NCBI GenBank assembly: GCA_944470555.2
Contig: OX104127.1
Span: forward strand, 47,544,934-47,608,933
Direction of reading: 5' to 3'
Length of the DNA: 64,000 nt
Source: Heterobilharzia americana
Taxonomy: Eukaryota > Platyhelminthes > Trematoda > Strigeidida > Schistosomatidae
How positions within the stretch are numbered: position 1 is the stretch's first letter; the number at the start of each line of letters is the position of its first letter. The position numbers were made by a program, and so were the translations under genes. The notes beneath the pieces were generated by a model. The model was given only the letters and a program-made list of their open reading frames with translations. It was not told where the DNA came from and ran no database searches. This document shows positions 1 to 10,786 of the stretch, piece by piece.

Positions 1-329
1 CCGTGTGGTTCTTGCCTGAGACTTTAACGCACCGTGGCTCAACCTGGGATGTAGAGTGAGACGTGAGCATATGTCTTTCAAACATAAACTTCGGAACACC
101 TTTATGGCAACGGGATTAATAAAGGGGGCTGGGGGAAGCGCCAGATGGAAAAGGACCACCCCTTGGCTACGCTCTGACAGACGATGATCTTTTGGTGGAT
201 GGCATCTGTGTCTAACCCCCCTAAATAAAAACGATTGCATTTTGGTGAGATTCTCCATGATAACCAAGGACAGAACACCAATAGTTGGTCCAGAAGCGTT
301 ACGCTTTTACTGAAAAGCAAACTACCATC
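1..329. other. No recognisable gene
   Basis: Only short chance ORFs occur here. It may be part of the decayed LINE that follows, but no motif supports this. Confidence 0.4.
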
Positions 330-1600
330 TCTTGAACAATGAACTCCTGAGGGCTGCATGGCCAAAAGAAGGGTACTCACTACCGATAGACGAACGCTGG
401 ATACATACTGGAGGTATCCGGAGTGCTGTCAAGTGCAGTGCTCCGAAATTCACCAGCCGGACACCCCTTAAATATTCTTGGGTAACCCTCGCAATCCGAA
501 GGCGAATATGGGGGAAAAAGAGGACATGATATCGATGGCGCGCGTCACACAAAGAATAAGACTTTCTTAGATACAAGAAGTTGCGCAACTTATGTAATAT
601 GAGAATTCGTAATGACAGTCGCACATACCAGCATGGCCTGGTGCAGCCCGAATCACAACGCAAACCGACGAATAAGAGTTTGGACCTGATCATATGACCG
701 GCTGGAGAACCTCTGAACATCAGTGGGATGGTGGAATTGTTGAGCGGCCAATTCAACGAGCAACCCAACCCAGTAGTGCATCCGTCAGCAATATCTGGTA
801 ATGTAACGAAGTTCCGGGACTGCGATGCAGGGCTGATGAACATAAAGATTTCGTCAAACCAAGTGTTTGCGAAACCTACAACACTGAGAATAGAGAACGT
901 TGTTTGAGACTATCTGAAAGGACACAACATCATTCATCCAGCCCAAGATGGCTTCAGAACCGGATGGTCATGTGACACAAACTTGATGACCGCTTGGAAT
1001 GATTGGACCACTAGACGGAACAACAAGCAACCAGTCCACGTTATCTTCCTGGACTTGGCCAAAGCTTTCGATAGCATTGTAGCGTCATACACTTCCCCAA
1101 AATCAATAGCCTGGGGTTTGACGACTTTCGACATTGATGCTGACCTTGATAGTTTAACTGAACTCGCTAAGCTGAAGGCACCCGGTCAAGCATCCTCGCC
1201 ATTTGGCACGCTGTCGTGTTACGTTGCATTGCTCGTATTCGACTCTCTAGCCAGTTAGTTGGAACGCATCGGTATTTTGGCATAACCATCCAAATATTCT
1301 ATTCCATCCGACTACGCTATCGTGTTCTTCCTTGGTCTCGTATTCGTGAGTATATAACAAGTTCGAATAAATAGTGATTGGTCTTTGCGTCTGTCAAGTT
1401 CGCACCAGGACAAATCCTAAAGCATCCCACACTGCATCGTGCTCGCTAAACTTGCAAAAGTGGGCATAACTGAACCACTTATAGCATGGCTTGCAGAACA
1501 CCCAGAGGACAGAGAATTCGGTCAACTTGGAGGAATGCAAGAACTGGAGTTTCTCAAGGAGCCATCCTCCGGCCACCCGCGTTTTTACTGTCAAGAAACG
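330..1600 (+). mobile_element. CR1-like LINE reverse transcriptase relic, interrupted by an LTR-like repeat
   Basis: Broken plus-strand coding sequence of a non-LTR retrotransposon. Pieces of the region before the reverse transcriptase can be read at about 480-860, including a stretch reading ELLSGQFNEQ. Around 905-1077 the frame reads QDGFRTGWSCDTNL and then FLDLAKAFDS, which are the classical LINE RT motifs. After the inserted repeat, at about 1426-1560, the RT continues as CIVLAKLAKVGITEPLIAWL. Stops and frame changes make it a pseudogene. The clade (CR1-like) is inferred from the order and wording of the motifs. The 5' and 3' ends are not defined. Confidence 0.75.
1078..1420 (+). mobile_element. 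343-bp solo-LTR-like repeat inside the LINE RT
   Basis: The repeat starts TGTAGCG and is flanked by the 5-bp direct repeat AGCAT (1073-1077 and 1421-1425), which looks like a target-site duplication. Related copies occur at 9060 (plus), 18618-18946 (minus, diverged) and 25799-26141 (minus, also 343 bp). The copy at 9060 is followed by a Ty3/gypsy gag start, which argues that this is the LTR of that gypsy family. The size is close to that of the schistosome Boudicca LTR as I remember it; the family name is an inference. The host LINE reading resumes right after the repeat. Confidence 0.75.
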
Positions 1601-1929
1601 AACCCATTAAAATCTCATCTATTCTCCTGTTTAGTAAATATATGTTTTATTCTCCCACTGAAAAAGTTTAACATAAGAGAAGCCATTTTACAGGCCTCAT
1701 CACGTTGATGCATCTCAAAATATCCACAGTTATATAACCAAGGCGTACGTCGATGTCAAAGCATTTCCGGGCCACCATGTTACTTTTAAAGGTAATATAA
1801 ATCAATTCCACCAAGAATATTTGTTGTATTGGATCAATTTAGACGTTGAAATAATCAATAGTCCAAATAGCAGTACTTACACATAGACTTCGGGTACCCA
1901 CTGTATTACCCAAACTGACAATAACGGCG
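1601..1929. other. No recognisable gene
   Basis: The LINE reading fades at about 1600. The remainder is AT-rich sequence without motifs I can name. Confidence 0.4.
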
Positions 1930-2092
1930 AAGAATGTGCAAAACGTGGGGACGTCAGGGAAAAAGTGGGGAACAGGGGGAACGTGGGGAAAAGAAGAGGA
2001 AAAAATGGGAAAAACATTCGCTTATGGGGATTTCCGGGGGGAAATGGGGGAAGGGGGGAAGTAATGAGGAAAGTAGGGAAATTGTGCTGTGG
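1930..2092 (+). repeat. G-rich degenerate minisatellite
   Basis: Runs of GGGG separated by short A-rich spacers recur every 8-15 bases. The purine-rich strand is plus. The short ORFs across it, on both strands, are low-complexity shadows. The stretch resembles the larger array at 8240-8690. Closely spaced G runs could form G-quadruplexes, which is an inference. Confidence 0.7.
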
Positions 2093-2099
2093 TTCGTTT

Positions 2100-2743
2100 T
2101 CGCGATCGTGCCGCAGACGCACTCAATCTATTAGAATATATTTTGTGTATTCCTTAAAATCACTCATTAAGTACTTCATTTTACAATTTTTGTCAGTTAA
2201 ATTTGTTTCAGTTGCTTAGAATGAAACAAAATTAACAGCTCATGTTTTACCGAGCGCTCTCAGAGTAGTGACGTGTTTCGCTCTCTCAGCTTTTGGATTT
2301 TTCCACAATGAAAAACTCCCACTTTCAATACTCAATCTAAAAACATAGAACGTTTGCAGCACTTCTGTCCGTCCACGCACCTCACCCCTGCGCATTCGTC
2401 AGCTCACTCCTCAACAGTTGAAAATTGGCACTATTATTCCTTTGAACCAACCGGTCCACCTCCTGTCACTGGTTCTTGGGCGTTTCAGCTGCCAAACTGC
2501 CTTAGCTCTCGGTTCTCCTCGGAGGTCATTCCCCAGGAAATATCTTCCCTGGTTATACATACGCATCTGGAGCTTACGGTTAAACTCGTTGGTCAAGAGC
2601 AGAGGATCAAGTGACAAGTGTCTGAAGGTGAGCCAACATAAATTATCTTCCCTTTTCTATTCTGTCCTTTTCCTGCATTCAGTCTTCAACCCTCTTATTG
2701 TTGTTAACTACTTGTTTTCCCAAGAAGTTTATATCATAGCGAT
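2100..2743. other. Probable LINE 5' UTR, no gene
   Basis: No coding signal is recognised. It lies directly before ORF1 of the LINE at 2744 and may be its 5' UTR; the element's 5' end is not defined. Confidence 0.35.
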
Positions 2744-4445
2744 ATGTCTGCCCAAAACGCTAGGTCTGAAGCTTTGACACGGATAACGCGGTCGTGCACA
2801 ACAACTGCCAGTAACACCCTAAACAACACACTAGTCTGTACTAGAAGACGAACAGAGGTAGGGCAGAACATCGAACTTCTGAAGAAGTGGCCAACCCATT
2901 TTTCTAGAATTCCAGTAGCCATCAGACAGGTGACACAGAGAAGCACTAGCCCGTCACAAACTAGTCCTATCTTGAGCAAGGATCATACCATGCCTGAAAT
3001 AGAAGACGACGTAAAAGGCTTCAGGACAAGGCAGCCACAAGCAGTTCGCCACAATCCGTAGCACCTTATTCATGGAAGGAAGGCTGTATTACGACACCCG
3101 ATGGCTGCAGTGTTTGCACCAAAGTTGTTTCGGTAGTCGATGAGGCATTTGCATGCAACCTGTGTCAACGATGGGTGCATTGCCACTGCGACACCAAAGT
3201 CCCCCGACAATACTATAAGCTGATGAAGAGACAACCATGCAAGTGGTTCTGGTACATCTGTCCAGAGTGCAGGAAAATGCCCGCACTCCGCACAGAAAGC
3301 CTGAAGGAGATGCTCTCCGCCACGCAAAAGCTACCAGCATCCTCGAATAAAGTAGGGTTAACACCAAAGGATAACACAGAGAGACCTGGAAACAGACCTA
3401 GAGCTCCAGCTGTGGGCACGCCACCTCGCGTGGGGACCATATTAGGTCAAGTCTCCATACCCTCACCCGGCCCCAGGGGACGTCAAGCGCATGGCCAAAG
3501 ACATCGACCGCCGAAGCCTCTACGAAACCCATTCCGAACACCCCACACACCGTGACTGAGAAACAACCAGTGGAATTACTCAAACCCATTGGTAAGTCGG
3601 GCGTGCCACCCACAACGAACCCAGGTCACAGGAGGACCAACTCGATCATTTTGTTCAACGTCGATGTATCGACAGACTCATTGTTGGTCGAGAGGGAACA
3701 ATTTGACAGCCGAATGTGGACCGACTACTGTCAGATGCTGGGACTCCCTCCCCTCCCTGCAACTTTGTGTCGCCTTTCTCGAGGAAGCCGTGCACCCCGA
3801 GATAAGCCACCCCCTTTACGTGTGTCCCTAAATACCGCCAAAGAGGCTGAAGACACACTCCTCCTCTCACGACAACCGGACGTTGTTAATGCCTGTAAAA
3901 TTCGGGCCAGGCCTGACAAGCCATGGTCAGTAAGAGAGGAGGAGAGAAAGTCAGCGGTTGGAAATCCCAACAGAAACAACACTATAGTTGTACATGGGAT
4001 TCCAGAATTGCCAAGTGACAGCTCGGTCAAAGATCGGTACTTTCACGACGTCCAACAATGGCAATGGCTCTCAACCAAAGTTGGTCTCAACAGTATACCG
4101 GCCAACAGCGTCAGTAGACTGCCAAGGCCAGCGCACCTGAAGACCATACCCAATCCCAGACTACTTGCCGTCCAGTTCGACTCATATGCCTCCCTCACAG
4201 ACGTTCTGCACGCATGGTATAATGCGAAAGATCGCATGGGTGGCTCAATACGTATATGTGAAAGTAAGCCTAGACCCACAAGGCAAGAGGAGAGACGGCA
4301 ACCACCAAGACCTCTGGAGTCAGTGGTCGTCACACAGGCGCTGACCAGTGAGTTAGATACATCAAGTAAAGAAGCCACCACTGCTACAGCCCCCACCCAA
4401 GTTAAGAACAAAACACAAAAAAACGGAACAATGCCAGTCCTATGA
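2744..4445 (+). pseudogene. LINE ORF1 (PHD-finger plus RNA-binding-like protein), frameshifted
   Basis: Three successive plus-strand frames appear to be one ORF1. They begin at ATG 2744 (MSAQNARSEAL), continue with a zinc-finger part at about 3106-3290, and end with a 297-codon open part at 3552-4445. The zinc finger reads CSVC, CNLCQRWVHCHC and WYICPEC, giving the Cys4-His-Cys3 spacing of a PHD finger, as found in ORF1 of some CR1-type LINEs. The last part contains TIVVHGIPELP and a downstream basic stretch, compatible with an RRM-like ORF1p core. The frame changes between about 3061-3106 and at about 3553 imply decay. ORF1 ends in an ATGA overlap with ORF2. Confidence 0.7.
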
Positions 4446-4453
4446 GGACTGGC
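4433..4453 (+). promoter_or_regulatory. Hairpin around the ORF1 stop / ORF2 start of the LINE
   Basis: A 9-bp perfect inverted repeat, GCCAGTCCT (4433-4441) and AGGACTGGC (4445-4453), encloses only the three bases ATG. This ATG is the start of ORF2, and its TG plus the next A is the ORF1 stop TGA. In the RNA a further U-G pair is possible outside the stem. A role in termination-reinitiation is inferred. Confidence 0.6.
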
Positions 4454-5100
4454 GAGGCTAAATTCAACCACGTAAGCGCTCATCCCTCGAAAATACACAT
4501 CCAGACCTCCCCTCTCATCAGGTACACTCTAATATGTATGTACAGCAACGTTAGGGGGCTAATCGGGAAGGTAGCAAAAATGAGGACGCTGCGTGAACAT
4601 CAGCACTACGACATCATATTCATCACCGAATCCTGGCTCTCATCGGACATCTCCGACGAAGAGATGCGTGTTGCTGGCATGGAACTCTTCCGCAGGGACA
4701 GGGAACATAGAGCAGGAGGGGGAGTGGCTATCTACGCAAACTCCTGTTTAAAGGCAAGGATGGTTAGCGATACGGCCTTAACCCAGCTCCCAGAGTCTCT
4801 GTGGTGCTACTTCACTCTCTTCTTTATTCTCTCTTCATTCCTTTACCACTACCTTACTATCCTCTTCCAGGTACCTACACAGACAGGAGTCATGGCAGTT
4901 CTCTAAACTTCCCAGCAACCCGTAGCTCCCTAATCACTCTACAAATTACAACCTACTAACCCACAAAACATCCACCTCACCGAAGCTAAAAGCAAGAAAG
5001 CAGAGGGATTTCCTCGTCCACTGCAGGAGTGAACCGAACAACTGGAACCAAGCCCTAATAACTAGACGCGAGAGATCAAAAACTACCAGTTTTCTACGCT
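4442..5100 (+). pseudogene. LINE ORF2 5' part: AP-like endonuclease, truncated
   Basis: It starts with the ATG inside ATGA at 4442-4445. The reading MYSNVRGLIGKV, then DIIFITESWLSSD, then AGGGVAIYAN matches the N-terminal AP-endonuclease motifs of LINE ORF2 (the N of SNVRG and the E of TESW are the expected catalytic residues). The frame stops at 4906. Between about 4980 and 5100 a fragment like the post-endonuclease linker can be read (KLKARKQRDFLVHC), after which the element is lost. No reverse transcriptase of this copy remains. Confidence 0.75.
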
Positions 5101-5382
5101 CGCACTATCAATATTGGATATTGGAGATTGTGGAGCGGCACTGATGGCGTTGCAGTCCCATAGCATTTAGGTACGTTAGTTCGTTGTAAAACTCTTCGAA
5201 TTGTGTGCATTTTACTCATTGTTTTGTAAAAACCTATAGCATAAGTCATTGTCCATTAGTAGTACAAAGTGCTCTCCTTCTGGAACGACGTCTAATTTAT
5301 CAGGTTGTCATCGGTCTACGATTTATCGCCAGTGCAAAAGGCTGATGCAACCATTATCCTTAATTTTGAATGATCTAGCGCG

Positions 5383-7238
5383 GTGGCTGCTGGGCGTGAT
5401 GTAACTGTCGTGCCTGAACTTCACAGTGACCTTGGATCTACTCAACATACGGAGGCACCACTCGCAATCGACTTTGAGGAACACAGTCACGAATGGTACG
5501 TTAACACTGACAATTGTCAATGTGTACTTCGTGAAACATTTAGATGCTGCAACAGTTGCATTACAGGAAGACTAGCAAACCACTGCATGAAAGGCTTACA
5601 GATGTTGTTATGGAAATGATCTTGGTATCAAACATCTCGGCGGTTGGTGCTAATAAGATTCTGGATCTCTTCGGAAGATTTTTACCTACACTATCGAAGC
5701 ATGTTCGGTCTGGATTGCGAAACAGTGGCACCTGCGAATGCAGGATAATAGCGAAGGGAATTTATTATCACATTGGGTTGAAGGAAAACTTGATTCATTA
5801 TGTAGATTCGTGGCTGGATTGCTGTTCTTTCGGAAGTGTTGAATTGCAACTGAACTGTGATGGCTTGTCGATTGCCCGAAGTTCGACTCAACAGTTGTGG
5901 CTTATTCTCGGTAGGATAACCAGCCCATTTTTCGGTGACGTATTCATTATTGGGATTTACGGGGGGAGCAGAAAACCCAGTGATTTCAACAAATCACTTG
6001 ATCTTGTCAGTGAGTTGGAAGAGCTTTATGTCAATGGCCTCATGCTGGCGAGGTTGAGTAAAGCATTTACGGTTAACGTTGCCGCAGTAATTTGTGACTC
6101 GCCAGCTCCAGCTGATGTGAAACAGACTGCGGGTCATAATGCCAAAGCAGCCTGCGAAAGTGATTTGTAATTGGGTTTCGTATACACAGAAGGATGCCTT
6201 TCGCCAATGGAGTGTTACCTTAAACGGATGCCAACTTCCGCAGTCGTAGACAGACTAAGCACCACTCCGGGATATCCAGTTTCGAGAGCTTACCCATAGA
6301 TACGGTTAAAGCCTTCCCATTGGAACCCATGCATCTTATATATCTCGGAGTAGTTAGGAAACTGATTAGTTTATGGCAGGAACTAGCCGCCAGATGTCAG
6401 AGCAGAATGAACCGTAAGATCATATTTACCATAAATGATACTGTTGGACGTTGTAAAGAACGCACATCTATGGACTTTCAAAGGAAATATCGTTCGATGG
6501 ATGATGTGTCTATGTGCAAGGCAACGGAATGCAGACTTTTTCTGCTTTATTTAGGTCCGGTTGTGCTGAAAGATATACTTCCGTCACCTCTTTTTATAAA
6601 CTTCAGGCGGTTGTCGTTAGCAGTTTATCTGCTTAGTCACACTGAAATTTATAAACATCATGTTGAAGGTGCTCGTGTAGAATTGTGCAATTTTCTACGT
6701 GAATACGAGGCGTGTTACGGTGCTGAACATTTGGTTTGCAACATGCATTCTTTCAAGCATGTATCGACGATGTAACCACCCCTGGTCCCCTGGAAAATTT
6801 TTCCGCATTCCCCTTCGAATCGTACGTGCGTAAGATACGAAGAGGTGTACACTCGGAATTTGCTATTCCCAAATAGGCAGCACAGCCTTTTGTTGAGGAG
6901 CTGTACATGTAGAAGAAGCTCGCCAAGGCTAAGAAACCCTGTGCACTCGAGACTGTTTGCACCACACTTGATCAGAGGAAGGAACTGGTTATTCACAGAG
7001 GGTAACCTATACATCATATGTGCTGGATAATGTGATGTTTATTGACGGGAAGCCAGGATTCGTTACCGAGGTTGGGGAAAAAGGAGTTCGGTTTCGATCT
7101 TTTGAAGATCCATGTGACTATTTCACTGAGCCTTTTCCTTCACGAAGCTTAGGCATGCTTCAGGTGTCCGTAGTCAGTCCTGAGACGGCTGTTAGTAATG
7201 TTATGTGCAAGTATCAGCATACCGAGGCAGAATTGTGA
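5383..7238 (+). pseudogene. CACTA-type (TNP2-like) DNA transposase relic
   Basis: Plus-strand frames at 5383-5619, 5544-6170, 6320-6775 and 7020-7238 read as one decayed protein. Motifs include LQLNCDGLSIARSSTQQLW, then LILGRITSPFF, then NVAAVICDSPAPADVKQTAGH, then MEPMHLIYLGVVRKLISLW, then ECRLFLLYLGPVVLKDIL. This order (a Leu-Asp-Gly-Leu-like block, an Ile-Cys-Asp-Ser/Ala-Pro-Ala block and a Met-His-Leu-x-Tyr-Leu-Gly-Val block) is that of TNP2-like transposases of CACTA/EnSpm elements, a group known in schistosomes (SmTRC1-like). A frame change at about 5590 and stops near 6290-6320 and 6773-7020 make it inactive. Terminal CACTA repeats were not located. The minus-strand ORF at 6715-7017 is a shadow. 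Confidence 0.7.
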
Positions 7239-7239
7239 G

Positions 7240-8239
7240 GTTATTATCCCAGTTGCCCATACCTTCACCTGAAGTTTGTGGTATGCATTGCGGAATTTCA
7301 GCAACCGTAGTCTTCTACATATTTCGTTCTCGGCATTTTCATGACTGTCAGTGAGCATCACGCACTGTGATCAGGACACGGAGGAAGCCTCTTTGATAGC
7401 AAATACATAATGAAGCTTTATCTACGTTTTGACTGTTATTCTCTCCATACTGTTAAGGCACATTTGAATGCATGACGAGTGTAGTGCAGGGCAGGCTGGT
7501 TTGTAGTGTAATCGTGATACTTCTGTCCACTATTACTGCATCTTACTACAGTTAACACTTAGCGTGCTCCTAGTATCCCCAATGAGTAAGTTATCGCGAA
7601 AAATATGGAGTCTTACATGTATAGACTAGCAATTGTTGAGCAACTCTGAACGAGGATGAACTTGAAAATCCCATGGATTTAACTGTGACTTGATGGATGA
7701 AATAGGCAAGCGTTACAAACGGGAAAAAACAACGTAAGTAACTGGTAACAGGGATGTTTATTAATGCCTTCAATCATTCTTTAAACCGTAGGTGAAAGTT
7801 CAGTTAGTTTGTATGTATGGCAAAACTGCAGTTAATAATTTGTCTTTCATTCCCACATGTGACGCCTACGGCCACAGCTTTGAAACTACGGTATAAACAA
7901 TTCAAACGTATGGTTATTATTTTGAAATATACGTATAAGATTCTTTTATCAATTGTTTTTTTCTTCGATAAACATGCGTACGTGGGAGTACGTTTGGTCT
8001 ATGTAGAAAGCACCGTTCTACAGGGAATGTAAGGGCGTAATACGGTCAGCAATAGAGAGGCTTGTGTAAGTAAATGGGTGAAAACGTAGGACTAAACATT
8101 AGAGCTTTCGTACTTATTACTGATAATTAGGAAAGGAACAAAAAATTAGGCACATAAAAGAACATGTAAGATGTGAAACCGAACTTGAAAAAAAAGTGGT
8201 GTGGGGTAGTGAAGCGTAGGGGATGCGAAACCGGGGTGA
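7240..8239. other. No recognisable gene
   Basis: Mixed unique-looking sequence with short chance ORFs. Part may be the 3' end of the DNA transposon, but no terminal inverted repeat was identified. Confidence 0.35.
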
Positions 8240-8690
8240 ATAAATGTGGACAACGGGTAGAATAGGAATGCGTGGGAACGAACAAGAGAAATGGAGTGCA
8301 TGAACTATAAAATCGTGGTGAAGAAATGGAGACAAGCGATAAAAATCGTGTTGATAAAGTATCAAATCGTTGCGGAAAAATGTAGACAAGCAACTGAAAA
8401 CGTGCGGATAAAGTAGGAAATCGTGGTGAAAAAATGCAGACAAGCAAGGGGAAACGTGGGAACAAAGGGCCAGAAGTGGAGACGAACATGGGGACAGAAG
8501 CGTAAAACGTGGGGACAAAGGGGGAAGACGTGGGGAATTCATGGGGACGAAATGGCGAAAAAGGGGGAAATCGCGGGGTAAAATGGGGATAAACCCCTCT
8601 AGTGTGGATATTTTGTTGCATTTCCCCATTTACTCACCATTAGTTTCCCCCATTTTTCCCCACTTTCCCTCATTTTTGTTTGGGTAGTGA
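8240..8690 (+). repeat. Purine-rich degenerate minisatellite
   Basis: Imperfect tandem copies of a roughly 55-60-base unit containing the words AAAATG, AGACAAGC, AACGTG and AAATCGTG give way at about 8440 to shorter GTGGGGACAAA-like units. The array ends at 8600-8690 in the opposite strand sense (runs of CCCC). Two overlapping minus-strand ORFs of 164 and 170 codons (8117-8629) are open in different frames and encode only Pro/Ser/Phe-rich repeats, so they reflect the repeat and not a gene. Confidence 0.75.
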
Positions 8691-9059
8691 AGCAGCATCA
8701 TTCAAGAGGTGTATTTGTTGTATATTAACTTTAATATGAAAAGATTACTTGATACAGAGTACCAGAACATATGCAGTATGGAGCTACTGCAGGTAAGTCG
8801 CGTTCCAAGCCAATAGGCAAGTTGGTTGTTGGTTTGATCATCTGTTCAGAATGTCTATGCTACTAATACTGTTGGGAAAGTTTGATAGGTTTCTCGCAGA
8901 CAAAAAGTCGTGACGAACCCCGACAGTCCGGTGGGAACCCTGTTCGCATACCCCATCATAGGGAGAAGACGAAAGTGAGATCTAACTTCTTCACACACAG
9001 AGTGTGTGCCTTATCGGACGCTGTGCCGAAGGAAGTAGCCACAATTACGCCAGTCGGCT

Positions 9060-9451
9060 CTGTAGCGTCACAGGTTTCTCCAGAATCAACTGCCTGGGAT
9101 TCGACGAGATTTAGCATTCATGCTGGTCTTCACAATTTAACTGAACTGGCCAAGCTGAAGACACCTGGTCAAACATCCTCGCCATTTGGCATGGTGTCGT
9201 GTTACGTGGCACTGCTCGTAATCGGCCCTCTAGCCAGTTATTTGGAATGTATCGGTATCTTGGCCCGACCTCGCAAATATACTATTCCATCCGACTACGC
9301 TATTGTGTTCTTTCTTGATCTCGTATTTGTGGGTATATAGAAAGTTCGAATAGTTAGCGATCAGCCTGCGTGTACGTCAAGTTCACATCTGGACAACCTC
9401 TAAACTGATGAACGTGGTGTTATAACAAATCCGGACCAAAGACAAATCTTA
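9060..9451 (+). mobile_element. LTR of a Ty3/gypsy element (5' LTR position)
   Basis: It begins TGTAGCG and follows the 343-bp repeat at 1078-1420 closely through CTGGACAACCTCTAA. About 60 extra bases follow, ending ATCTTAAA, which repeat the LTR's terminal words. Directly downstream, TTGGTGAGC and a gag start follow, the same arrangement as before the gag at 19344. The right boundary is therefore uncertain by about 60 bases. Confidence 0.65.
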
Positions 9452-9690
9452 AATTGGTGAGCTCCTTCCAGCTTTTACTTGTGTATCGTTTTCATTTTGA
9501 TAACATTTGTATATCCATATACAACTTTTCCATGTGCGACCATACTCCGAAGCTTATTCGTACTAAAGCGACGACGAACACCATCCAACTCATGTCATAT
9601 TGGCCAGATAATACAGAAACATGTTTCTGTATGCCGGAGCAGATTTTCCAGGACAGGGAGTCGGAGATCCTCACTCTCGATCTAATAATA
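9452..9690 (+). pseudogene. Ty3/gypsy gag 5' fragment
   Basis: The frame reads MSYWPDNTETCFCMPEQ and FQDRESEILT, clearly homologous to the fragment at 19344-19985 (MSYWPDNAEICFCMPKQ). The Tyr-Trp-Pro-Asp-Asn block followed by a Gln/Glu-rich helix is the start of the gypsy Gag capsid region seen in schistosome LTR retrotransposons. It is cut off at about 9690 by a TAA/ATA-rich simple repeat. Confidence 0.65.
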
Positions 9691-9745
9691 GTAATAATCA
9701 TAATAATAACAAAACTAATAATAATTATAATATATTTCATGCAAC
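9683..9745. repeat. TAA/ATA-rich simple repeat
   Basis: Imperfect TAATAA units, resembling the tail of the RTE-like element at 39052-39072. They may mark the end of another insertion, but no element body was recognised next to them. Confidence 0.55.
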
Positions 9746-9749
9746 GTAA

Positions 9750-10786
9750 GTTACATGAATGCAAACCAGTTTACAGGTTTGATCATTTTGGTAATGTGAA
9801 CTGACTTTTATGTGCAATTTCAAGTTATAAATTAGACACAGTTATTTACGGCATATGAGAGATACGTCTAGAGAAAGAACGTTAATGCTTCTCAGACAAC
9901 GAAGAATAAAACAAGTAAACACCATCACAGGTGTTTAGCATACTGAAGCAAGCTCAGTTCGAAATTAGGAATCATTCGGCTATTGTTTGAAACTTCCGAT
10001 ATTCTTGAAGGTGGAGAGGGTAGTATAGTCATGACTTTGGAATGTGTTCGTCATAAAAATTTGAAAGCAGAAGTATGTCAACCATGATACATATAGGTAA
10101 GTTCTTTGCACTGACTGCAAAAGTTACTTGAAGAAGTATCCAAAACCAACTACTTAGAGGTAAGCTTATGGGGAAGAAGATGAAGGTGCATACGAAAGTA
10201 GTGGAAACTAAACTGAAGCCGGAGATACCACTATAGAATAGAGAGATTAGAGGATTTTGGGCCAGGTATTCGCTTGTGTGGGAAACCTATGCACAAAAGT
10301 TTAATGGAGTTACAAACATTTAAACAAAACTCATGGATTTTGCTAAGATGTTAACCAAGCTTCATACAGTCGTGGGGGAGGGGTGATCATGGTGTTGCTT
10401 GTTGGGTGCTACCATATCAGGGCTATAGAAGCAATATGGTGGTACAGAGTACTTAAGTGCAAGTACTGACAACGAAAAGCAAGTAATAAGACATGTTACA
10501 TGCTAAAAAGACCCAACGACAAACAGTTCATTTATCAGTCAAGGGTAAAGAGATTATTTTAAGGGAAGAATTTTAAGGAATAGGTGTTAAGTCGAGAGAT
10601 CAGTTGGGTTACGAAGAAATGGGTATTACATCAGAGTAGCTACAGAGTTCACTGTTGCAAATCGCATCACACTCCGCTTACTGTCCACTCTTGGTCAGCT
10701 TTTTTAAAAATTAGATTTTATCTTAACCTATGCGTTTGCTTCTCGATATTGCATTCCTTTGTCACTGCTGTCAGTCTCCTTTGAGT
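9750..10786. other. No recognisable gene
   Basis: About 1 kb with no ORF or motif I can assign. Confidence 0.4.

Noticed and set aside
322..843. 173-codon minus-strand ORF
   Set aside because: It lies antisense to a decayed LINE readable on plus and has no recognisable domain.
6715..7017. 100-codon minus ORF
   Set aside because: Antisense to the CACTA-type transposase relic; no support as a gene.
8117..8629. Two long overlapping minus-strand ORFs (164 and 170 codons)
   Set aside because: They are open in two frames at once and composed of repeats of the minisatellite; no domain is seen.
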